A model generated the notes under the pieces. It saw only the letters and a program-made list of their open reading frames with translations. It was not told where the DNA came from and did not search any database. 64,000 nt of DNA from Monoplex corrugatus (lineage: Eukaryota > Mollusca > Gastropoda > Littorinimorpha > Ranellidae). The first letter of the stretch is position 1. Each line of letters starts with the position of its first letter. Made by a program: the position numbers and the translations under genes. Below, in pieces: positions 23,396-34,879 of this stretch. The stretch is taken from the NCBI GenBank assembly GCA_030674185.1, contig JAPXFY010000031.1, positions 40,400,032-40,464,031 on the forward strand. The letters are read 5' to 3'.

Positions 23396-26300
23396 CCCCA
23401 ATATCCTTAACACTGTCGTCGAACTACATGAACCCAACCCCACCCCACCCCATCCCAAACATCCAAACAAGGTCTCATCTCCCCAACACCATTATCACTG
23501 TTACCAAACTGAAGGTATTATCCCCTCAACACTCTTATCACTGTTATCAAAGTGAAGGTTTTATCCCCCTCCCCTCAACACACTTATCACGGTTATCAAA
23601 CTGAAGATATTATCTCCCTCCTACCAACATCTTTATCACTGTTATCAAACAGAAGGTATTATCCACCTCCTGTCAACACCATTATCACTGTTATCAAAAG
23701 ACAAGGCATTATCCCCCTCCTCCCAACACTCTTATCACTGTTATCAAACTGAAGGTATTACATCCCTCCTGTCAACACCATTATCACTGTTATCAAAAGA
23801 CAAGGCATTATCCCCCTCCTCCCAACACTCTGATCACTGTTATCAAACTGAAGGTATTATACCCTCCTCCCAACACTCTTATCACTGTTTTCAAAAGACA
23901 AGGCATTATCTCCCTCCTCCCAACACTCTTATCACTGTTATCAAACTGAAGGTATTATCCCCCTCCTGCCAACACCCTTATCTCTGTTATCAAAAGACAA
24001 GGCATTATCCCTCTCCTCCCAAAACCCTTATCATGTTATCAAACTGAAGGTATTATCCCCCTCCCCTCAACACAATTATCATTGTTATCAAACTGAAGGT
24101 ATTATCCCTCTCCTGTCAACACCATTATCACTGTTATCAGACTGAAGGTATTATCCCCCTCCTCCCAACACACTTATCATTGTTATCAAACTGAAGGTAT
24201 TATCCCCTCCTCCCAACACACTTATCACTGTTATCAGACTGAAGATATTATCTCCCTCCTACCAACATCTTTATCACTGTTATCAAACTGAAGGTATTAT
24301 CCCCCTCCTCCCAACACTCTTATCACTGTTATCAAACTGAAGATATTATCCACCTCCTCCCAACACTCTTATCACTGTTATCAAACTGAAGGTATTATCC
24401 CCCTCCTCCTAATACTCTTTATCACTGTTATCAAAATACAAGGTATTATCTCCCTCTTCCCAAAACCCTTATCGTGTTATCAGACTGAAGGTATTATCCC
24501 CCCTCCCCTCAACACAATTATCATTGTTATCAAACTGAAGGTATTATCCCCCTCCTCCCAACACCCTTATTACTGTTATCAAACTGAATTTATTATCCCC
24601 CTCCTCCAAAAACTCTTATCATTGTTATCAAACTGAAGGTATTATCCCCCTCTTCCCAAAACCCTTATTATTGTTATCAAACTGAAGGTATTATCCCCCT
24701 CCTCCAAAAACTCTTATCATTGTTATCAAACTGAAGGCATTATCCCCCTCTTCCCAAAACCCTTATCATTGTTATCAAACTGAAGGTATTATCCCCCTCC
24801 TGCCAACACTCTTATCATTGTTATCAAACTGAAGGCATTATCCCCCTCTTCCCAAAACCCTTATCATTGTTATCAAACTGAAGGTATTATCCCCCTCCTG
24901 CCAACACTCTTATCATTGTTATCAAACTGAAGGTATTATCCCCCTCCTGCTAACACTCTTATCATTGTTATCAAACTGAAGGTATTATCTCCCTCCTGCT
25001 AACACTCTTATCATTGTTATCAAACTGAAGGTATTATCCCCCTCCTGCTAACACTCTTATCATTGTTATCAAACTGAAGGTATTATCCCCCTCCTGCTAA
25101 CACTCTTATCATTGTTATCAAACTGAAGGTATTATCCCCCTCCTGCCAACACTCTTATCATTGTTATCAAACTGAAGGTATTATCCCCCTCCTGCTAACA
25201 CTCTTATCATTGTTATCAAACTGAAGGTATTATCTCCCTCCTGCTAACACTCTTATCATTGTTATCAAACTGAAGGTATTATCCCCCTCCTGCCAACACT
25301 CTTATCATTGTTATCAAACTGAAGGTATTATCTCCCTCCTGCTAACACTCTTATCATTGTTATCAAACTGAAGGTATTATCCCCCTCCTGCCAACACTCT
25401 TATCATTGTTATCAAACTGAAGATATTATCCCCCTCCTGCCAACACTCTTATCATTGTTATCAAACTGAAGATATTATCTCCCTCCTGCCAAAACTCTTA
25501 TCATTGTTATCAAACTGAAGGTATTATACCCCTCCTGCCAACACTCTTATCACTGTTATCAAACTGAAGATATTATCCCGCTCCTGCCAACACCCTTATC
25601 ACTGTTATCAAACTGAAGGTATTATCTCCCTCCTCCCAACACTCTTATCACTGTTATCAACTTAAAGCTAGGACTTATCATCACCACCCCAACCCCCTTA
25701 TCACTGTTATCAAAGTGAAGGTATTATCCCCCTCCTCCCAACACACTTATCACTGTTATCAAATTGAAGGTTCTATCCCCCTTCTCCCAACACTCTTATC
25801 ACTGTTATCAAATTGAAGGTTCTATCCCCTTTCTCCCAGCACTCTTATCACTGTTATCAAAATACAAGGTATTATCCCCCTCTTCCCAAAACCCTTATTA
25901 TGTTATCAGACTGAAGGTATTATCCCCCTCCCCTCAACACAATTATCATTGTTATCAAACTGAAGATATTATCCCCCTCCTCCCAACACCCTTATTACTG
26001 TTATCAAACTGAAGGTATTATCCCCCTCCTCCAAAAACTCTTATCATTGTTATCAAACTGAAGGTATTATCCCCCTCCTCCAAAAACTCTTATCATTGTT
26101 ATCAAACTGAAGGTATTATCCCCCTCTTCCCAAAACCCTTATTATTGTTATCAAACTGAAGGTATTATCCCCCTCTTCCCAAAACCCTTATTATTGCTAT
26201 CAAACTGAAGGTATTATCTCCCTCCACAAACACCGTTATCATTGTTATCAAACTGAAGGTATTATCCCCCTTATGCCAACACTCTTATCATTGTTATCAA

Positions 26301-28385
26301 ACTGAAGATATTATCCCCCTCCTGCTAACACTCTTATCATTGTTATCAAACTGAAGATATTATCCCCCTCCTCCCAACACTCTTATCATTGTTATCAAAC
26401 TGAAGATATTATCCCCCTCCTGCTAACACTCTTATCATTGTTATCAAACTGAAGATATTATCCCCCTCCTGCTAACACTCTTATCATTGTTATCAAACTG
26501 AAGATATTATCCCCTCCTGCTAACACTCTTATCATTGTTATCAAACTGAAGATATTATCCCCCTCCTCCCAACACTCTTATCATTGTTATCAAACTGAAG
26601 ATATTATCCCCCTCCTGCTAACACTCTTATCATTGTTATCAAACTGAAGATATTATCCCCCTCCTGCTAACACTCTTATCATTGTTATCAAACTGAAGAT
26701 ATTATCCCCCTCCTGCTAACACTCTTATCATTGTTATCAAACTGAAGGTATTATCCCCCTCCTGCTAACACTCTTATCATTGTTATCAAACTGAAGATAT
26801 TATCCCGCTCCTGCTAACACTCTTATCATTGTTATCAAACTGAAGATATTATCCCCCTCCTCCCAACACTCTTATCATTGTTATCAAACTGAAGATATTA
26901 TCCCCCTCCTGCTAACACTCTTATCATTGTTATCAAACTGAAGATATTATCCCCCTCCTGCTAACACTCTTATCATTGTTATCAAACTGAAGATATTATC
27001 CCGCTCCTGCCAACACCCTTATCACTGTTATCAAACTGAAGGTATTATCTCCCTCCTCCCAACACTCTTATCACTGTTATCAACTTAAAGCTAGGACTTA
27101 TCACCACCACCCCAACCCCCTTATCACTGTTATCAAAGTGAAGATATTATCCCCCTCCTCCCAACACACTTATCACTGTTATCAAATTGAAGGTTCTATC
27201 CCCCTTCTCCCAACACTCTTATCACTGTTATCAAATTGAAGGTTCTATCCCCCTTCTCCCAGCACTCTTATCACTGTTATCAAATTGAAGGTTCTATCCC
27301 CCTTCTCCCAACACTCTTATCACTGTTATCAAATTGAAGGTTCTATCCCCTTTCTCCCAGCACTCTTATCACTGTTATCAAAATACAAGGTATTATCCCC
27401 CTCTTCCCAAAACCCTTATTATGTTATCAGACTGAAGGTATTATCCCCCTCCCCTCAACACAATTATCATTGTTATCAAACTGAAGATATTATCCCCCTC
27501 CTCCCAACACCCTTATTACTGTTATCAAACTGAAGGTATTATCCCCCTCCTCCAAAAACTCTTATCATTGTTATCAAACTGAAGGTATTATCCCCTCCTC
27601 CAAAAACTCTTATCATTGTTATCAAACTGAAGGTATTATCCCCCTCTTCCCAAAACCCTTATTATTGTTATCAAACTGAAGGTATTATCCCCCTCTTCCC
27701 AAAACCCTTATTATTGCTATCAAACTGAAGGTATTATCCCCCTCCACAAACACCGTTATCATTGTTATCAAACTGAAGGTATTATCCCCCTTATGCCAAC
27801 ACTCTTATCATTGTTATCAAACTGAAGATATTATCCCCTCCTGCTAACACTCTTATCATTGTTATCAAACTGAAGGTATTATCCCCTCCTCCCAACACTC
27901 TTATCATTGTTATCAAACTGAAGGTATTATCTCCCTCCTGCTAACATTCTTATAACTGTTATCAAACTGAAGGTATTATCCCCCTCCTGCCAACACTCTT
28001 ATCATTGTTATCAAACTGAAGATATTATCTCCGTTCTGCCAACACTCTTATCACTGTTATCAAACTGAAGGTATTATCCCCCTTATGCCAACACTCTTAT
28101 CATTGTTATCAAACTGAAGATATTATCTCCCTTCTGCTAACACTCTTATCACTGTTATCAAACTGAAGGTATTATCCCCCTTATGCCAACACTCTTATCA
28201 TTGTTATCAAACTGAAAATATTATCTCCCTCCTGCTAACACTCTTATCATTTTATCAAACTGAAGGTATTATCCCCACAACCTCCAACACCCTTATCACT
28301 GTTATCAACTTAAAGCTAGGACTTATCACCACCACCCCAACACCCTTATCACTGTTATCAAATTGAAGGTTCCACCTTCACCACC
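23396..28385. repeat. Minisatellite, about 49-bp unit, about 100 copies
   Basis: The unit is TTATCACTGTTATCAAACTG, AAGGTATTATCCCCCTCCTC and CCAACACTC, with TCATTG/TCACTG, GGTATT/GATATT and CTGCTAACAC/CTCCCAACAC variants. It shares ATCAAACTGAA-GTA with the adjacent 45-bp array. A rare variant (CTTAAAGCTAGGACTTATCA) recurs at about 25660, 27085 and 28305, marking kilobase-scale duplications inside the array. Identical open frames at 25764 and 27285 are a by-product. Confidence 0.97.
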
Positions 28386-28519
28386 ACTACCCCTGAAATC
28401 ACTTCTTGCTATCGTAATTGAAACGTAAAATGATTAGTTAGGGAATGACTGACAACGCAAAGAAAGATAACTCAAGCAACAAACTGGGCGCCAGGCTTTG
28501 TACCATACAGCTGTATCCT

Positions 28520-28559
28520 AAAGTAATCTGTGTGTGTGTGTGTGTGTGTGTGTGTTGTG

Positions 28560-28596
<37 letters not shown>

Positions 28597-28599
28597 GTG

Positions 28600-28646
<47 letters not shown>

Positions 28647-28915
28647 GTGTTGTGTGTGTGTGTGTTTGTTTGTGCGTGCGTGCGTGTGCGTGTATGTAAA
28701 GAGCGTATGTATGTATGTGTGTGTATATGTGTGTGTACGAGAGAGAGAGAGAGAGAGACAAAGGCTGAGAGGCAGACAGACAGAAGAACAGAGATATATA
28801 TATATATATAGACAGGGAGAGACAGAGACAGACAGACACAGAGACACAGACAGACAGACAAACAGATAGATACAGAGAGAGACAGGGAGAGAGAGAGAGA
28901 GAGAGAGAGAGAGTT
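28520..28915. repeat. (TG)n, (GA)n and GACA microsatellite cluster
   Basis: TG with two TTGTGTTG interruptions, then CGTG, GTAT, (GA)n, (TA)n, GACAGA and a final (GA)n. Confidence 0.96.
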
Positions 28916-29258
28916 CAAACTTCAGACAAGAAAACTTTTATTCAAAACCTATAAGCCACTATTGAAGGGATACCTATATGTCACGTTAGAGAAAGTAATT
29001 AAATAGCACAGTAAATAAGATTCACAACAATTCTCAACAAAAATCAACAACACATTACAATACAACAATTTCCATTATTTCAAACGCTTCGAGCAGGAAC
29101 GAACCGAGATTCTTAGCATAATCAAAACGAGTTTAAATCAAGAACAAACAGTCTGGGCAGCTACGAGTAAAATACTTTTTGGGGGTGGTGGGGTAGGTGG
29201 GATGGGGGTGGAAGAGATATGTCATAACAACAACTACACACTCTCCATACACTACCAC
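28916..29258. other. Unique AT-rich segment, possible retroelement 3' flank
   Basis: Begins AAGAAAACTTTTATTCAAAA, which on the minus strand would place an AATAAAAG-like signal near its end. No codable domain seen. A poly-G patch (GGGGGTGGTGGGG) lies at 29180-29210. No gene. Confidence 0.35.
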
Positions 29259-29423
29259 GCCTACACACACACACACACACCTTCTTCACTTTCCAACCAC
29301 AAGAAGGACAAACCTTCCGAGCATTGAATATTTGATAATGGCGCTAAGAGTATTGACCGGTCAGTGAAGGTGTAGCGACATACATGTACAGCACAGGGCT
29401 GAACGGATCGAACTGAACTTGAA

Positions 29424-29444
29424 CACACACTCACACACACACAT

Positions 29445-29524
<80 letters not shown>

Positions 29525-29546
29525 CACACACACACACACACACACA
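29424..29546. repeat. (CA)n microsatellite
   Basis: Pure CA for more than 80 bases, with ACTCACACACACACATGCAC on the left. 29259-29423 is unique sequence without features. Confidence 0.97.
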
Positions 29547-29644
29547 TTCTACTTCACCCACAACAGCTGGCCTTCGTAAGGTGAGGAGGAGGAGGAGGAG
29601 TAGAGGTGGGGGACGATAAAGGCGTCTGGGGGAGTGGTGTGCAA

Positions 29645-29885
29645 GAGTTGATTGATTGATTGGTTCAGTTTTTACGTCGACACCCACCTCAGGTGATATG
29701 GCCGACGGAAATAACCATCCCAGAGAAATAGGGGAAGGTTTTTTTTTTGTTTTTTTTTTATCTAATCCTATACTGACACCACCAGAACAACAATGATGTT
29801 AAGATGGGACAGTGAGAAGGCCAGTTTTAATGTAGTGCACCCCGGGGTTCGAACCTGTGCGAGAGTTGTGGACCAAAGCCTTTAA
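29645..29885 (-). mobile_element. Inverted copy of SINE-like element
   Basis: On the minus strand: a B-box-like GGTTCGAACCCCGGGGTGCA (29850 region), CATCTTAACATCATTG and TTCTGGTGGTGTCAG, matching the element at 11.23-11.45 kb and the 71-bp array unit. A poly-T/poly-A stretch (29738-29760) could be its former tail. Confidence 0.6.
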
Positions 29886-30808
29886 AAACTAGAGATTTGT
29901 GTTGTGAAATGTGTGTGTCTGTGTTGTGAAATTGTGTGTTCTGTGTTGTGAAATTGTGTGTGTCTGTGTTGTGAAATTGTGTGTGTCTGTGTTGTGAAAT
30001 TGTGTGTCTGTGTTGTGAAATTGTGTGTCTGTGTTGTGAAATTGTGTGTGTCTGTGTTGTGAATTGTGTGTGTCTGTGTTGTGAAATTGTGTGTGTCTGT
30101 GTTGTGAATTGTGTGTGTCTGTGTTGTGAAATTGTGTGTCTGTGTTGTGAAATTGTGTGTCTGTGTTGTGAAATTGTGTGTGTCTGTGTTGTGAGATTGT
30201 GTGTGTCTGTGTTGTGAAATTGTGTGTGTGTGTTGTGAAATTGTGTGTGTCTGTGTTGTGAAATTGTGTGTGTCTGTGTTGTAAAATTGTGTGTGTCTGA
30301 GTTGTGAAATTGTGTGTGTCTGTGTTGTGAAATTGTGTCGTTTTGTGTTGTGAAATTGTGTGTCTGTGTTGTGAAATTTTGTGTCTGTGTTGTGAAATTA
30401 TGTGTGTTGTGTTGTGAAATTGTGTGTCTGAGTTGTGAAATTGTGTGTTCGTGTGTTGTGAAATTGTGTGTCTGTGTTTGTGAAATTGTGTGTGTCTGTG
30501 TTGTGAAATTGTGTGTGTCTGAGTTGTGAAATTGTGTGTGTCTGTGTTGTGAAATTGTGTGTGTGTGTTGTGAAATTGTGTGTGTCTGTGTTGTGAAATT
30601 GTGTGTGTCTGTGTTGTGAAATTGTGTGTCTGTGTTGTGAAATTGTGTGTGTCTGAGTTGTGAAATTTGTGTGTGTCTGTGTTGTGAAATTGTGTGTGTC
30701 TGTGTTGTGAAATTATGTGTGCCTGTGTTGTGAAATTGTGTGTGTCTGTGTTGTGAAATTGTGTGTCTGTGTTGTGAAATTGTGTGTCTGTGATGTGAAA
30801 TTGTGTGT
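29886..30808. repeat. Minisatellite, 23-bp unit
   Basis: About 40 copies of GAAATTGTGTGTGTCTGTGT plus TGT, with 21-bp forms lacking GT. Opposite-strand open frames reading His/Thr/Asn/Phe repeats (IISQHRHTQFHN-like) are artefacts. It is followed by a G-rich unique stretch to 31130 with nothing recognisable. Confidence 0.96.
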
Positions 30809-31133
30809 TATCGGGATGGTGGTTGGGTGGGGTGGGGGGAAGAGAAGAGTAGAAGGCTGTTAGTTTGCGTAAGCATGTATTAGTGTACACGTGTGTTCTG
30901 GTGAGGGGGTAGGAGTGCGGGAGGGTTGTGTGATGGTGAGGATAGGGGTGGGCGTAAGAGGCCAAGTTTGGGGAAATGAGGGGGGGGGTGGTGGTATTGA
31001 GTGTATGCAGGAGTTTTTCCACAACATTTATGTATTGTTTATTTCTTTTAAAGACAGGAACAGGTATGAAAATAAATCAAACCATGCTATCTGCTTTTTC
31101 AGTTATCTTGTCTGCCCACCCTCCACTTATCAC

Positions 31134-31136
<3 letters not shown>

Positions 31137-31199
<63 letters not shown>

Positions 31200-31438
31200 T
31201 TGTCTCTGTCTCTGTCTCTCTGTCTTTGTCTCTGTCTCTCTTCTCTCTCTCTCTCTCCCTCTCTGTCTGCCTCTCTCTCTCTCTGCCTCTCTCTCTCCTC
31301 TCTGTCTGCTCTCTCTTCTCTCTCTCTTTCTCTCTGTTTGTCTGTCTATCTCTCTCTTCTTTCTTTCTGTCTCTGTCTCTCCTCTTCTCTCTCCTTCTCT
31401 CTCTTCTGTCTCTCTCCTCTCTTTTCTCTCTCTCTCTA

Positions 31439-31469
<31 letters not shown>

Positions 31470-31529
31470 GTCTGCTCTCTCTCTCTTCTCTGTCTCTCTC
31501 TCTGTCTCTCTCTCTCTTTCTTCTGTCTG

Positions 31530-31560
<31 letters not shown>

Positions 31561-31915
31561 GTCTCTTCTCGTCTCTCTCTTGTCTGTCTCTCTCTCTGTC
31601 TCTCTCTCTGTCTTCTCTCTGTCTGTCTCTTTCTCTCTTCTGTCGTCTCTCTGTCCCCTCTCTTCTCTCTCTCTCTCTGTCTCTCTTCTGTGCTCTGTCT
31701 GTCTTCTCTCTCTCTGTCCTGTCTTCTCTCTCTCTCTGTCTCTCTGTCTTCTCTCCTCTGTCTGTCTGTCTGTCTCTCTGTCTCTGCTTCTCTCCTGTCA
31801 TCTCTGTCTCTGTTCTCTCTGTCTCTGTCTGTCTCGTCTGTCTCTGTTGTCTGTCTGTCTCTCGTCTTCGTCTCTCTGTCTGTCTCTGTGTTCTGTGTCT
31901 GCTTGTCCTGTTGCT
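31137..31915. repeat. (TC)n / (TCTG)n polypyrimidine microsatellite
   Basis: Nearly 780 bases of C/T-only sequence on the plus strand with TCTCTG and TGTCTGTC variants. The opposite strand is all purine. Ser/Leu-rich open frames are artefacts. Confidence 0.97.
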
Positions 31916-31959
31916 GGTTGCTGTTTGTTGTCTGTTAGAACAGACTTCGTCACATCCTG

Positions 31960-32634
31960 TCATTGTTGTTGTTGTTTTTTGTTGGTTCGTTGTTGTCTGT
32001 TGTTTTTAAGAAGACTAGTAACTATCATCATGACCACTCATCTGTCTTCGTTGTTGTTGTTGTTTTGTTGTGTGTTGTTGTGTCGTTGCGTTGTTGTTGT
32101 TGTTAGAAGACAGTACTATCATCAGTACCAACTCTCTGTCTTCGTTGTTGTTGTTGTGTTGTTGTTGTTGTTGTTTGTTGAACTGTTGCTTTATGTTGTT
32201 GTTGAACAGTACAATTATCTACCAACTGATTGTCTTGTTGTTGTTGTTGTTGTTGTGTATGGTATCAGGGCAGTGTTTCTACCAACTAATCTGTCTTCTG
32301 TTGTTGCTATTGTTTTGTTGTTGTCATTGTTGTTGTTATCATTGTTGTTGTTGTTGCTGTTGCTGTTGTTATTGTCGTCGTGTCGTCGTCGTCGTCGTCG
32401 TCGTTGTTGTTGTGTTGTTGTTGTTGTTGTTGTTGTTAGAAAACTGTGACTATCATCAGTACGAACTGTCCTTGATTTGGTGGTGGTGTCGTCGTCGTTG
32501 TCGTCGTCGTTGTTGTCATCATTGTTGCTGTTGTTATGGTTGTTGTGTTTTTGTTGTTGTTGTTGTTGTTGTTGTTGTAAGAAAACAGTAAATATCATCA
32601 GTACCAACTGATCTGTCTTCTTGTTATCGTTGTT

Positions 32635-32670
<36 letters not shown>

Positions 32671-32695
32671 GCTGCTGCTGCTGTTGTTAGAAGAC
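31960..32695. repeat. GTT array with interspersed exon-1-donor-derived unit
   Basis: (GTT)n tracts of variable length alternate about seven times with a 40-50 bp module such as TAGAAAACAGTA, ATCATCAGTACCAACTGATC and TGTCTTC. The last module (32688-32728) runs straight into the exon 1 splice donor, so the module looks like a diverged copy of the sequence at the 5' end of intron 1. Confidence 0.9.
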
Positions 32696-32725
32696 AATAC
32701 GTACCATCGGTACCAAGTGACCTAC

Positions 32726-32822
32726 CTTCCGCTGCAGGCTTGCAGTTGACCACGAAGGGCCGGGAGAGGAAGAGAAGAGCAGAGAGCGCCACACAGATGT
32801 GCCACACGTTCATCACAGCCAT
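32726..32822 (-). CDS. Exon 1: start codon and signal peptide
   Basis: The ATG is at 32822-32820 in a strong context (ACGATGG, A at -3, G at +4). It encodes 32 residues: MAVMNVW, a hydrophobic core HICVALSALLFLS, then RPFVVNC and KPAAE, a standard eukaryotic secretion signal with likely cleavage near NC|KP. The donor is GAAG|GTAGGT at 32726/32725, a good consensus, leaving phase 1. An upstream in-frame GTG codon is not used as a start. Placement with exon 2 rests on strand, phase match and the lack of any other suitable exon, across a 14.5-kb repeat-filled intron. It could instead belong to an unseen transcript. The flanking sequence on the 5' side is a 40-bp minisatellite beginning about 40 bases away, so a promoter cannot be pointed out. 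Confidence 0.68.
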
Positions 32823-32854
32823 CGTCCTTGTCTTCACTGGTCACAGTTCGCACA

Positions 32855-34680
32855 CACACACAACCACACGCTACTGAAACTGAACAAACCGTGTCTTATT
32901 CTGTTAACACACACTGAAGATTGAATAAACCGTGTCTTTTCTTATTGACAAACACTGAAGCTGAAAAACTTTGTCTCTTGTTGTTAACAAACACTGAAGA
33001 CTGAATACACCGTGACTCTTGTTGTTAACACACACTGAAGACTGAATACACCGTGACTCTTGTTGTTAACAAACACTGAAGACTGAATACACCGTGACTC
33101 TTGTTGTTAACACACACTGAAGCCCGAACAAATCATGTATTTTATTGTTAACACACACTGAAGATCGAATAAACCGTGTCTCTGGTTGTTAATAAACACT
33201 GAAGCTGAACAAACCGTGTCTTTCTTGTTAACAACAAACACTGAAACTGAACAAAACACGTTTTTTTCCCCCGTTATTTAATAAACGTTTGAAACTGAAA
33301 AAAAAACGTGTCTTTTGTTGTTAATAAACACTGAAACTGAACAAAACTGTGTCTTTTGTTGTTAATAAACACTGAAACTGAACAAAGCTGTGTCTTTTGT
33401 TGTTAATAAACACTGAAACTGAACAAAACTGTGTCTTTTGTTGTTAATAAACACTGAAACTGAACAAAACTGTGTCTTTTGTTATTGATAAACGATTGAA
33501 GCCTGAATAAACCGTATCTTTGTTGTTAACAAATTCTGAAACTGAACAAACCGTGTCTTTTGCTTTTAACAATCACTGAAGCCTGATCAAACCGTGTCTT
33601 TTGTTGTTAACATACACACTGAAGCCTGAATAAACCGTGTCTTGTTGTTGAATAATAACTGATGCAAACAAACTGTGTCTTCTTTCGTCAACAACACTGA
33701 AGTGAATAAACCGTGTCTTTTGTAGTTCACACACCTGAAGCAGAATAAACCGTGTCTTTTGTTGTTAACAAACACTGAAGGTGAACAAAACCGTGTCTTT
33801 TGTTGTTAACAAACACTGAAGTGAACAAACCGTGTCTTTTGTTGTTAACACACACTGAAACTGAACAAGCCGTGTCTTTTGTTGCTAACACACACTGAAA
33901 CTGAACAAACCGTGTCTTTTGTTGCTAACACACACTGAAACTGAACAAACCGTGTCTTTGTTGCTAACACACACTGAAACTGAACAAACCGCGTCTTGTT
34001 AACACACACTGAAACTGATCAAACCGTGTCTTTTGTTGTTAACACACACTGAAACTGAACAAACCGTGTCTTGTTAACACATACTGAAGCTGAACAAACC
34101 GAGTCGTTTTTGTTAACAACAAACACTGAAGCCTGGAACAAACCGTGTTTTTTGTTGTTAAAACACATCAAAGCTGAACAAACGTGTCTTTTGTAGTTAA
34201 CAATCACTGAAGTCTGATCAAACCGTGTCTTTTGTTGTTAACACATGAAGCTGAATAAACTGTGTCTCTTGTTCACACACCCTGAAGCTGAACAAAACAA
34301 GTCTCTTCTTGTTAACAAACACTGGAACTGAACAAACCGTGTCTTTTGTTGTTAACAAACACTGAAGCTGAACAAACCGTGTCTTTCGTTCTTAACACAC
34401 ACTGAAGACTGAAAAAAAACGTGTTTTATTGTTAACAAACACTGAAGCCAAAACAAACCGTGTCTTGTTGTTAACACCCACTGAAGCTGAACAAGCCCAT
34501 CTTTTATTGTTAACTAACACTGAAGCCTTAATAAACCGTGTCTGTTGTTAACGCACACTGAAGCTGAACACACTTCACATGTATTTCCTTATGTTAACAA
34601 ACACTGAAGCCTGAGTTATATGTATCTCTGGTTAAACAAACTCTGCCTCTTGTTAACAAACACCGAAGGGATTTAGGACC
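32855..34680. repeat. Minisatellite, 40-bp unit, upstream of exon 1
   Basis: About 45 copies with ACTGAAACTGAACAAACCGT, GTCTTTTGTTGTTAACACAC, and AAC/AAT and GCCTGAA variants. Indels are frequent. Each copy holds the palindrome GTTAAC, but nothing shows it is regulatory. The array begins about 30-40 bases from the start codon. Confidence 0.95.
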
Positions 34681-34879
34681 AAAACTTGACTACGGACTAT
34701 GCTCGGTGACTGTATTTTCAGACAAGTCAATGATTTGTTGAAAAAGTGATAGTATTTTAGTTATTTTCGTCTTGACGTCTACACCACTTGCGGTTCAACA
34801 AAAAAACTGACTGATACACACACTTTTTTTTCTTTCTTCCTTGGTAAACAGTTAGCTGTGGGAATAAAACCCAGCTCAA

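Larger units (their letters stand above)
6894..32822 (-). other. Whole gene model: five-exon secreted His/Asp-rich protein
   Basis: Coding parts are 32822-32726, 18251-17952, 14318-14112, 11909-11703 and 7880-6894. Lengths of 97, 300, 207, 207 and 987 nt give a 598-residue product if one base in the exon 5 GAG tract is skipped, or 392 residues if read literally. All introns are phase 1, so exons 2, 3 and 4 are symmetric and can be duplicated or skipped without breaking the frame. Introns measure about 14.5, 3.6, 2.2 and 3.8 kb and are mostly tandem arrays. Secreted location is inferred from the signal peptide. Function unknown: shell or mucus matrix, metal buffering, or secretory granule roles would fit the composition equally well. 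Confidence 0.58.

Noticed and set aside
25764..27533. Two identical 82-codon frames as paralogous genes
   Set aside because: Both are inside the 49-bp minisatellite and duplicated with it; repeat-derived sequence only.
29889..31022. His/Thr/Asn repeat frame of 377 codons on the minus strand
   Set aside because: Product of the 23-bp minisatellite with frame changes between 21- and 23-base units; other frames are equally open.
30891..32591. Ser/Leu-rich open frames of 170-400 codons on the plus strand
   Set aside because: They translate (TC)n and (GTT)n microsatellites.
32598..32837. Start of exon 1 at position 32837
   Set aside because: That codon is GTG; the first ATG in frame, at 32822, has a strong context and precedes the full signal peptide.
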